Of a stretch of DNA of 41,891 nt, positions 32,714-39,747 are shown one piece after another. The DNA lies in assembly GCA_022616055.1 (NCBI GenBank), contig JAKEFM010000152.1, positions 1 to 41,891 on the forward strand, written 5' to 3'. Position numbers and translations under genes: made by a program. A model generated the notes under the pieces. It saw only the letters and a list, made by a program, of their open reading frames with translations, did no database searches and was not told where the DNA came from. The first letter of the stretch is position 1; each line of letters begins with the position of its first letter. The stretch comes from Planctomycetota bacterium (lineage in GTDB: Bacteria > Planctomycetota > UBA1135 > JAKEFM01).

Positions 32714-34114
32714 TCAGGCGCGCCGGTAGACGTGGATCGCCGCCCCGTGGACCGCCTCGGCCGCCTCCATGAGCGTCTCGGGGAGGGTCGGATGGGCGTG
32801 GACCGTCAGGGCGAGGTCCTCCGCGGTCGCCCCCATCTCGATCGCGAGCGCGGCCTCCGCGATCAGCTCCGTCACCTCGGGGCCGACCATGTGCACGCCG
32901 AGGACGGCGTCGGTCCCCTTGTCCGCGACGACCTTCACGAACCCCTCCGTCTCTCCGAGGGACATCGCGCGCCCCGAGGCCGCGAAGGGGAAGCGGCCGA
33001 CGACCGGGTCGAACCCCTTCTCCTTCGCCTCCGCCTCCGTGAGGCCGACGCTCGCGATCTCGGGATCGGTGAAGATCACCGAGGGGATCGCGCGGACGTC
33101 GAAGGCGGCGCGGCGCCCCGCGATCGCCTCGGCGGCGACGATCCCCTCCTTCGACCCCTTGTGCGCGAGCATCGGCTGCCCGGCGAGGTCGCCGATCGCG
33201 AAGATCCCCGGCACGCTCGTCTCCCGCCGCGGGTCGACCGCGACGAACCCCTTCTCCATCCGGACGCCGAGCGCCTCGAGGCCGAGCCCCGCCGAGGTCG
33301 GCCGGCGCCCGACCGTGGAGAGGATCCGGTCGCACTCGACCTCGAAGCGCTTCCCCTCCGCCTCGACGCCGACGCGCAGCCCCCCCGGAATCTTCTCGTA
33401 GCCGATCGCCCGGGCGTTCAGGTGCACGGCGACGCCGCGCTTCTTGAGCGTCCGCCCGACGACGGCCGAGAGGTCGGGGTCGGTCCCCGGCAGGAGCCCC
33501 CCGGTCATCTCGACGACGGTCACCTGCGCCCCGATCTTCGCGTAGAAGATCCCCAGCTCGAGGCCGATGTAGCCTCCCCCGATCACGACGAGGCGCTTCG
33601 GGATCTCCGCCGGCGCGAGCGCCTCCGTCGAGGACCAGACCCCCCCGCTCCAGGGGAACTCCTTGAGCGCGATCGGCTCCGAGCCGGTCGCGAGGACGAT
33701 CGCCCTGGCGCGGAGCGCCTCGGCGCCGCCCGCCCCCTTCACCTCGACCTCGGAGGGGGACTTCAGCGCCGCCGTCCCCTTCACCGTCTCGATCCTGTGG
33801 TTCTTGAAGAGGGACCCGATCCCCCCCGTCAGCTTCGCGACGATCCCGTCCTTCCACGCGACCAGCTTCGCCAAGTCGAGGCGCGCGCCGCTCAACTCGA
33901 TCCCCATCTCGGAGGCGCGCTTCAACCGGTCGAAGAAGGAGCCGGCGGCGATCAGCGCCTTGCTCGGGATGCACCCGACGTTGAGGCAGCAGCCGCCGAT
34001 CGCGTCGCGCTCGACGACGGCGACCCTCTTGCCGAGCTGGGCGAGGCGGATGGCGCAGACGTAGCCGGCGGGGCCGGATCCGACCACGACGACGTCGAAC
34101 TCGCGGGCGGCCAT
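32714..34114 (-). CDS. lpdA: Dihydrolipoyl dehydrogenase (E3)
   Basis: 466 residues, the normal length. The FAD motif is VVVVGSGPAGYVCAIRLAQL, the redox disulfide is C43-C48 in GGCCLNVGCIPSKAL, the NAD motif is LVVIGGGYIGLELGIFYAKI, the second FAD motif is GIFAIGDLAGQPMLAHK, and the C-terminal His-Glu pair is in VHAHPTLPETL. It reoxidises dihydrolipoyl groups of the E2 protein with NAD. It is the last gene of the minus-strand 2-oxoacid dehydrogenase operon, 74 bp after the DUF1579-like gene. No Shine-Dalgarno is visible. The paired adjacent cysteines (CC at 42-43) are unusual; the first is normally Thr. Confidence 0.96.
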   Translation of the reverse strand: MAAREFDVVVVGSGPAGYVCAIRLAQLGKRVAVVERDAIGGCCLNVGCIPSKALIAAGSFFDRLKRASEMGIELSGARLDLAKLVAWKDGIVAKLTGGIGSLFKNHRIETVKGTAALKSPSEVEVKGAGGAEALRARAIVLATGSEPIALKEFPWSGGVWSSTEALAPAEIPKRLVVIGGGYIGLELGIFYAKIGAQVTVVEMTGGLLPGTDPDLSAVVGRTLKKRGVAVHLNARAIGYEKIPGGLRVGVEAEGKRFEVECDRILSTVGRRPTSAGLGLEALGVRMEKGFVAVDPRRETSVPGIFAIGDLAGQPMLAHKGSKEGIVAAEAIAGRRAAFDVRAIPSVIFTDPEIASVGLTEAEAKEKGFDPVVGRFPFAASGRAMSLGETEGFVKVVADKGTDAVLGVHMVGPEVTELIAEAALAIEMGATAEDLALTVHAHPTLPETLMEAAEAVHGAAIHVYRRA

Positions 34115-34188
34115 TTCGAGCGGGGGAGGAGGGGAGGCGGGAGCGGCGGCGGCCGGCGAACTCTAGGGTCGGGAGGGGTCCGGCGGGA

Positions 34189-35244
34189 TCACTTCTTCCG
34201 GCGGTAGATCGCCTCGGCGACCTTCTTGTAGGTCCCGTCGCGCTCCGCGTCCTGCTCGCGGACGATCGCGAACTCCTCCGGCCCCTTGCGGACGACGTGC
34301 GTCCGCCGCGCCCCGTACTTGGGGTCGTCCGAGGAGAGCGTCAGCACCTCGCCCTCCGACTTGCCGCCGACGACGGTGACCTCGCCGTTCGCGTCGAAGG
34401 AACAGGAGCTGACGCCGCTGCTCCCCGGATCCGCGTGCCACACGCCGAAGACCTCGAAGGGGGCGCCCGTCGGATCGGGCCGCGCCTCGAAGCGCAGGAG
34501 GAGGAACTGGCGCTCGAGCGCCCACTCCGCCTCGAACTCCTTCGCGATCTGGCGTCCCCCCTCGACGAAGGTCTCGATCCCCGACCAGCGGCCGAGGAGG
34601 CCGGCGAGCCAGGGGTCGCCGGGAGGGAGGGGGCGTGTCGAGGGGGGAGGGGCGGGGAGCGGGCCCGCGTCGGGCTTCGCCCGCCGGTACATCCCCTCGG
34701 TCGACTTGCGGTACTTCCCGTCGGCGTCGGGACCCAGCTCCTCCACGAACACCATCTCGTCCGGACCCACGAACCTCGAGGTGGTGCGGGAGGGGTTCCC
34801 GTGGGCGTCGATCGTCGTCATCACGAAGGCCTCCCCCTCGAGACGGGCCTTCGCCGAGACCTGCCCCCCGAAGGAGGTGAACGACCAGCCGACGTACCCC
34901 TCCTTCGTCGGCTTCCAGAGCCAGACGGCCTCGAGGACCATCCCGGGCCCCCACGCCCGCTGGTCCATCCGCAGGAACTGCCCGTTGATCACCCAGCGGC
35001 ACGAGAAGGTCACGTCGTAGGTCACGCCGGCGCCCTGCGTCTGCCCGACCCAGTCGCCGACGAGCCGGTCGAAGTGGGCGTCCTTGACCGGGGCGGGAAG
35101 CGCCACCGAGAGCGGGGATTCCTGCGCCCCCGGCGGGCGGCGCCCGGCGGGCGGCTGGGCGAGGCCGGTCGCGGCCGGCAGGAGGACGGCGACGAGGAGG
35201 AACCCGACCCGGAACCGACCGACGACCGACGACCGTCGCTTCAT
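34189..35244 (-). CDS. Exported tandem DUF1579-like protein
   Basis: 351 residues from ATG 35244, which has GGAGG seven bases upstream and overlaps the E1-alpha stop by 4 bp. There is a signal peptide (VGFLLVAVLLPAATGLAQ). Two related halves of about 140 residues follow: HFDRLVGDWVGQTQ... FVGPDEMVFVEEL ... GKYRKSTEGMYRRAK and WLAGLLGRWSGIETF ... VRKGPEEFAIVRE ... GTYKKVAEAIYRRKK. The 'LxGxWxG' openings and 'Y.K...A.YRR' ends suggest lipocalin-like beta-barrels of the DUF1579 type. Function is unknown. Its place inside an operon of cytoplasmic dehydrogenase subunits, although it is exported, is odd; it may simply be a passenger. Confidence 0.75.
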   Translation of the reverse strand: MKRRSSVVGRFRVGFLLVAVLLPAATGLAQPPAGRRPPGAQESPLSVALPAPVKDAHFDRLVGDWVGQTQGAGVTYDVTFSCRWVINGQFLRMDQRAWGPGMVLEAVWLWKPTKEGYVGWSFTSFGGQVSAKARLEGEAFVMTTIDAHGNPSRTTSRFVGPDEMVFVEELGPDADGKYRKSTEGMYRRAKPDAGPLPAPPPSTRPLPPGDPWLAGLLGRWSGIETFVEGGRQIAKEFEAEWALERQFLLLRFEARPDPTGAPFEVFGVWHADPGSSGVSSCSFDANGEVTVVGGKSEGEVLTLSSDDPKYGARRTHVVRKGPEEFAIVREQDAERDGTYKKVAEAIYRRKK

Positions 35245-36323
35245 GGTCTCGCCTCCAGGAATCGTTCCAGATCCTCGCGCTGCTCCCGCAGGGCCGGGGT
35301 CGGCTCGGCGGTGACGTCCTCGAACATCGTCCCTGGCCGCGGGGGGGGCGCGGCCTCGACCTCGCGGATCGCGGCCTGGACGCGCGCGTCGGCCTCCTCG
35401 CGGAGGCGCTCGTCCCTCGCGCGGTCCCACACCCCGAGCGACTCGAGCCTCTCCCGCAGCCGCTCGACCGGATCGCGTTCCTTCCAGGCCCGGACCTCCG
35501 CCTCGTCCCGGTACCGCGAGGGATCGTCGGAGGAGGTGTGGCCGAGGATCCGGTACGTGAAGGCCTCGATCAGCGTTGGCCCTCCCCCGGCGCGCGCCTT
35601 CTCGACGGCGCGCCGCGAGGTCTCGAGGACGACCGCGGCGTCGTTCCCGTCGATCCGCACCCCCTCGAAGCCGTACGCGCGCGCCTTGATGGCGATCGTC
35701 TCCGAGGCGGTCTGGCGCGAGGAGGGGACCGAGATCGCCCAGTGGTTGTTCTGGCAGAAGAAGACGACGGGCGCCTTCCAGACCCCGGCGAAGTTCGCCG
35801 CTGCGTGGAAGTCGGGAGTCGAGGTCGCCCCGTCCCCGAGGTAGGCCATCACGACGACCGGGTCCCGGCGCAGCCGCGCCGCCATCGCGATCCCGACGGC
35901 GGCGGGGAGCTGGTTGCCGACGCAGGAGGACATCGCGACGTAGCGCCCCTTCGGCCAGGAGTAGTGGCAGGGCATCTGCCGGCCCGCCAGCCGGTCGCGC
36001 GCGTTGCCGATGCACTGGGCGACGGCGTCCTCGAGCGGCATCCCCCTCCGGATCGCCAGCGCCCCCTCCCGCAGCGCGGGCACGACCCAGTCCCTCTCCC
36101 CCAGGGCGAAGCCGCTGCCGACCGTCGCCGCCTCCTGTCCCGTGATCGGCCCGTAGAAGCCGATCCGCCCCTGGCGCTGGAGCATGAGCATCCGCGTGTC
36201 GAGGACGCGCACCTCGACCATCGCGCGGTAGAGGTCGAGGAGATCCCCCTCCCCCGTCCGCTCCGGCCCCTTCGCCGAGGCGCGGGAGGAGGGTCCGGCG
36301 GCGGCGCCGCGCGCGGCCTTCAC
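35241..36323 (-). CDS. 2-oxoacid dehydrogenase E1 component, alpha subunit
   Basis: 360 residues from GTG 36323, in a GTGA overlap with the E2 stop; the frame is open far upstream, but only as antisense-like sequence. The thiamine-diphosphate motif is YLGDGATSTPDFHAAANFAG followed by VVFFCQNNHWAIS. GRIGFYGPITGQEAA, GRQMPCHYSW and the loop RILGHTSSDDPSRYR are typical of bacterial PdhA/BkdA. It decarboxylates pyruvate or a branched-chain 2-oxoacid together with an E1-beta subunit. That subunit is not in this operon or anywhere in the window. Whether the complex is pyruvate or branched-chain specific cannot be decided from sequence by eye. Confidence 0.92.
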   Translation of the reverse strand: MKAARGAAAGPSSRASAKGPERTGEGDLLDLYRAMVEVRVLDTRMLMLQRQGRIGFYGPITGQEAATVGSGFALGERDWVVPALREGALAIRRGMPLEDAVAQCIGNARDRLAGRQMPCHYSWPKGRYVAMSSCVGNQLPAAVGIAMAARLRRDPVVVMAYLGDGATSTPDFHAAANFAGVWKAPVVFFCQNNHWAISVPSSRQTASETIAIKARAYGFEGVRIDGNDAAVVLETSRRAVEKARAGGGPTLIEAFTYRILGHTSSDDPSRYRDEAEVRAWKERDPVERLRERLESLGVWDRARDERLREEADARVQAAIREVEAAPPPRPGTMFEDVTAEPTPALREQREDLERFLEARP

Positions 36324-37639
36324 GGGGTCCCGAGGAAGAGGAGGGCCGGGCTCTCGAGGCCGCGGATCACCGCGTTCAGGAAGCGCGTCCCCGTCGCGCC
36401 GTCGAGGACGCGATGGTCGAGCGAGACGGAGAGATAGAGCATGTCCCGGACGACGATCGCGCCGTCCCGGACGACCGGGCGCTTCTGGATCTTGTGGACC
36501 CCGAGGATCGCCACCTCCGGCACGTTGATGATCGGGGTCGCCATGAGGGTCCCGATCGAGCCCGCCGACGTCACCGTGAACGTCCCGTCCCGGAGTTCCT
36601 CGAGGGCGATCTTCCCCGAGCGCGCCTTCTCGGCGAGGGACTGGATCTCCCGGGCGAGCTGGAAGACGGCCTTCCCGGCCACGTCCTTCACGACCGGCAC
36701 GATCAGGCCGCGGTCGGTGTCCGTCGCGATCCCGACGTTCACCGTGCGCTTGACGACGAGCTCCCCCTTCTCCTCGTCCATCGTCGCGTTGACCTGCGGG
36801 TGCTCCCGCATCGCCGCGACGAGGGCCTTCAGGACGAAGGGGAGGTAGGTGACCCGGACGCCCGAGGGCTCCGCGAGCGCCGCGGCCTGCTCGCGAAGCC
36901 GCACGAGCTCGCTCACGTCCGCCTCGTCGACGATCGTGAAGTGGGCGGCCGTGCTCTTCGACCGGCGCATCTGCTCGGCGATCTTGCGCCGGAGCCCGAT
37001 CACCGGGATCCGCTCCTCGAGCGGGCCGGCCGGCCTCGGGGGGGCGCCCGCCCCGCGCCCGTCGACGGGGCGCTGGAGGTCCCCCTTCGTGACCCGTCCG
37101 TGCGGACCCGTCCCCGTCACGGTCCCGAGGTCGATGCCGAGCTCGCGGGCGAGTCTCCTCGTCGCGGGCGCGGCGAGGACCCGCGCGCGCCGCCCGATCA
37201 CGGCCGTCCCCGTCTCGGCCTCGCCCGGCATCCGGATCGACGCCGCGGCCATCGCGGGGGCGGGCTCGCGGATAGGTGCCGTCTTCGGGGCGGGCGGGGG
37301 GGCGGCGGCCGGGGCTCGAGCGGCGGCCGGCGCCGGGGCCGGGGACGCGGGCTTGACGGGAGCGGCGGGCGCGGCTCCGTGGGCCTTCGCCGCCTTCCCC
37401 CCTTCGGCCTCGATCACGACGAGGACCGACTCGACCGGGACCTTCTGCCCGACCTCGGCCCGCAGCTCGAGGATCTTCCCGGCGACGGGGGAGGGGATCT
37501 CGACCGTCGCCTTGTCGGTCATCACCTCGACGAGGAGCTGGTCCTCCCGGACCACGTCGCCGGGCTTGACGAGCCACTTCGTGATCTCCCCCTCGGCGAC
37601 CCCTTCGCCGATGTCCGGGAGGCGGAACTCGTAGGGCAT
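36320..37639 (-). CDS. Dihydrolipoamide acyltransferase (E2)
   Basis: 439 residues from ATG 37639; the frame is open further upstream without domain content. The single lipoyl domain spans 1-80 with the lipoylated lysine in EVMTDKATVEIPSP. An Ala/Pro linker is followed by the E1/E3-binding domain near 155-195 (ATRRLARELGIDLGTVTGTG). The catalytic domain has RRKIAEQMRRSKSTAAHFT, TFTVTSAGSIGTLMATPIIN and the catalytic SLDHRVLDGATGTRFL. It transfers acyl groups to CoA and forms the complex core. It is first in the minus-strand operon and divergent from the methyltransferase, with 216 bp between them. Confidence 0.95.
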   Translation of the reverse strand: MPYEFRLPDIGEGVAEGEITKWLVKPGDVVREDQLLVEVMTDKATVEIPSPVAGKILELRAEVGQKVPVESVLVVIEAEGGKAAKAHGAAPAAPVKPASPAPAPAAARAPAAAPPPAPKTAPIREPAPAMAAASIRMPGEAETGTAVIGRRARVLAAPATRRLARELGIDLGTVTGTGPHGRVTKGDLQRPVDGRGAGAPPRPAGPLEERIPVIGLRRKIAEQMRRSKSTAAHFTIVDEADVSELVRLREQAAALAEPSGVRVTYLPFVLKALVAAMREHPQVNATMDEEKGELVVKRTVNVGIATDTDRGLIVPVVKDVAGKAVFQLAREIQSLAEKARSGKIALEELRDGTFTVTSAGSIGTLMATPIINVPEVAILGVHKIQKRPVVRDGAIVVRDMLYLSVSLDHRVLDGATGTRFLNAVIRGLESPALLFLGTP

Positions 37640-37820
37640 GGAGATGTTTCCGGTTTCTCGGGCCGAGGGCTGCGGTCCTCCCCTTCCCCGAGGCGACCCG
37701 GCCCGCGGGCGGAACCGGGCCCCGGGGAGCGGGAGGAAGCCCCTGCGTGGAGCCGGGATTGTACCGGTCGCCGCCCGCATCGTCGTGAGAGGGGCACCTA
37801 CTAGGCCTCGCCCCTCGACC

Positions 37821-37855
37821 TTGACGACTCCCTACATCCTGAGTATTCAAGCTCC
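37821..37855 (+). promoter_or_regulatory. Sigma70-like promoter for the R-M unit, predicted leaderless
   Basis: TTGACG (37821-37826), a 17-bp spacer and TATTCA (37844-37849) form a near-consensus promoter. The expected transcription start, about seven bases after the -10, falls on the GTG at 37856, so the methyltransferase mRNA may have no leader. There is no Shine-Dalgarno, which agrees. The region is the 3' part of the gap to the divergent E2 gene. Confidence 0.55.
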
Positions 37856-38947
37856 GTGGAGACAAGGTCGATTGCCCTCTCCAGGACGAATCTAGGGCCG
37901 GCGTCCCGGGGACACTCTGCCGCCGAGGGCGGGCATTCCATCGAGCGGCTCCCGAGACACCTTCAGGTCCGCCTCGGCCCTCTCCTCAGACCTGCAGTTT
38001 CCGTCGCGGGCGGTCTCGAACCGGACCGCGTCTACAGGGGAGACGCCCGATCTCTGCTCCCGAAGATCGCGCCGAACAGCGTCGCCCTTAGCTTCTGGTC
38101 GCCTCCCTACTTCGTCGGCAAGAACTACGAAGCCTATCTGTCCTACCAGGGGTGGCAGCGCCTCCTGGAGACGGTCATCGACCAGCACTTTCCCCTCATC
38201 AAGCCAGGTGGATTCCTGGTCATCAACATCGCCGACATCCTCTGCTTCAAGGATGCCTCCATGCCGCGGATCTCCGCCGCCGCCGTCGATCGGAGGCGGT
38301 CCGTCGTGACCCGCGAGGACGTCCTCCGGGCGATGTCGAGAAACCCCGGGATGAATCGGTATCAGATCGCCCGACTCCTTGGATGCAGCGAGCAGACCGT
38401 CGATCGACGGCTGAATGGAAACAACATTCGCGGGGGAAAATACGACGTCCAAACGAGGGTGAAGATCGTGGGAGGACTCATCGAGCAGTGGGGCCTCTCA
38501 GCCGGCTTCTACCCATATGACCGCCGCATCTGGGTGAAGGATCCGGCCTGGGAGAACAGCCGCTGGACCACGCTCTCCTACAAAGCCCTAGATGAGTTCG
38601 AGTACCTCTATTTCCTCTGGAAACCAGGGATCACCTCGGTCCGTCGCTCTCGGATTACCAAGGCGGAGTGGCGCGACTGGGGAGCGCGAGGAGTCTGGAC
38701 GATCCCTTCGGTGCGGAGCAATGACGATCACGAAGCGAAGTTCCCGCTCGAGTTGGCCGCCCGCGTCGTCCGACTCCTGACAGAACCCAAAGAGGTCGTC
38801 TTGGACTGTTTCCTCGGAAGCGGGACCACCGCGGTCGCGGCTCTGCAGACGGGGCGTCGATTCATCGGGATTGAGCTCCGCAAGGAGTACGTCGCCCTCG
38901 CGAAGCGCCGGATCGCCTCCGCCCGCACCGAGCTCCGTGGAGCTTGA
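37856..38947 (+). CDS. Site-specific DNA methyltransferase, beta class, with inserted HTH
   Basis: 363 residues from GTG 37856; the first ~55 residues carry no known domain, so a later start is possible. Catalytic motif IV is SPPY at 82-85 and the AdoMet motif I is DCFLGSGTTAVAA (F319-G323). The order IV then I is the beta arrangement, and SPPY points to N4-cytosine methylation. Between them, about 140-215, sits a helix-turn-helix-like insert: EDVLRAMSRNPGMNRYQIAR, LLGCSEQTVDRRLNGNN. It protects DNA from the endonuclease whose gene overlaps its end by 11 bp. Codon use is more A/T-rich than neighbouring genes, suggesting transfer. The insert may let it bind its own promoter, but that is inference. 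Confidence 0.9.
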   Translation: METRSIALSRTNLGPASRGHSAAEGGHSIERLPRHLQVRLGPLLRPAVSVAGGLEPDRVYRGDARSLLPKIAPNSVALSFWSPPYFVGKNYEAYLSYQGWQRLLETVIDQHFPLIKPGGFLVINIADILCFKDASMPRISAAAVDRRRSVVTREDVLRAMSRNPGMNRYQIARLLGCSEQTVDRRLNGNNIRGGKYDVQTRVKIVGGLIEQWGLSAGFYPYDRRIWVKDPAWENSRWTTLSYKALDEFEYLYFLWKPGITSVRRSRITKAEWRDWGARGVWTIPSVRSNDDHEAKFPLELAARVVRLLTEPKEVVLDCFLGSGTTAVAALQTGRRFIGIELRKEYVALAKRRIASARTELRGA

Positions 38948-39650
38948 CCCGGCCAGCCTCGAGAGTAGTCCCGACCGAGTCGAGGCGATCGAGAAGGCGA
39001 CCTTGCGCCTCGTCGTCCAGGCCCTGCTCGACTATCGGACCACGGCCCACGAGATCTTCGAGAAGGAATCCGATTTCGAGGCCGACATCGGTGAGGACAT
39101 CACGCGGGAAGCGCTCGATAGGCTGGGCGTTTCGAGAATCGACGAGCGCCTGTTCGGGAAGATCGACTACAAGCGCGCTCGATTCGTAATCGACCCGGAG
39201 TTTGTTGTCCGCCAAGCTCTTCTCGTGGACTCAAAGGCGGAGAAGGTGGAAGGGAGCCGGACGGCCACCCTTCAGACGGCGCAGACATCGCTCCAGATCC
39301 GCCTTATGCGGAAGGGCACTCCGATGACTGAGGAAGGGAAGTTGCCCAAGATCCTGCGCACGTCCAAGGGCGCATATCTGACAACGACGGTTTTCGTGAA
39401 GTACAACTACCGAACGCTCGAAGCCCGCAACGAACTCATCTCCACGACGATCGCCGCGCTGCCGAATGGCATGCTTCAAGATCGATACAACCCGACAGCT
39501 TTGGACACGATATGGCTGGTCGGCCGGGACGCCCCAACCCTGGGAGAGGCATTCCGGGTGCGACTCAGCTTCGAGAAACTGAAGCGTAGAACTCGATGGC
39601 GGGTTCAGGAGATCCCCCCACCGGCGGCGCTATTCACCTGGATGGGCTAG
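38937..39650 (+). CDS. Type II restriction endonuclease, SfiI family
   Basis: 237 residues from GTG 38937, which overlaps the methyltransferase end; an upstream TTG at 38871 would give a Ser/Pro-rich extension. I recognise the SfiI pattern: EAIEKATLRLVVQALLDY, EDITREALDRLG, FGKIDYKRARF, QALLVDSKAEK, TTTVFVKYNYRTLE, MLQDRYNP and TRWRVQEI. The active site is D77 with D98-S-K100, the same D...DxK spacing as I recall for SfiI. SfiI is a tetramer that cuts two copies of GGCCNNNNNGGCC; family membership suggests, but does not prove, the same site here. It has A/T-richer codons than its neighbours and forms a two-gene unit with the methyltransferase. Confidence 0.88.
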   Translation: MELDPASLESSPDRVEAIEKATLRLVVQALLDYRTTAHEIFEKESDFEADIGEDITREALDRLGVSRIDERLFGKIDYKRARFVIDPEFVVRQALLVDSKAEKVEGSRTATLQTAQTSLQIRLMRKGTPMTEEGKLPKILRTSKGAYLTTTVFVKYNYRTLEARNELISTTIAALPNGMLQDRYNPTALDTIWLVGRDAPTLGEAFRVRLSFEKLKRRTRWRVQEIPPPAALFTWMG

Positions 39651-39747
39651 ACGCCCTCACTGCGGGTACCTTGTGGAGGTTCGTTTCGCTCCGGAGGCTT
39701 CAGGTTGCGCCCTCGCCTTCGTCGGCTCGCTGTTCTCCAGGCGGAAC

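Noticed and set aside
27795..33974. A 2059-codon minus-strand open frame
   Set aside because: It covers four real genes in another frame and is low-complexity Arg/Gly/Pro-rich; a GC-bias shadow.
36324..37865. Upstream extension of the E1-alpha frame as a fused E1-beta
   Set aside because: The translation is out of frame to E2 and Arg/Gly-rich; it has no transketolase-like pyrimidine domain motifs.
38871..38936. TTG 38871 as the restriction enzyme start
   Set aside because: It would add a Ser/Pro-rich stretch inside the methyltransferase coding sequence, while SfiI-like similarity begins after GTG 38937.
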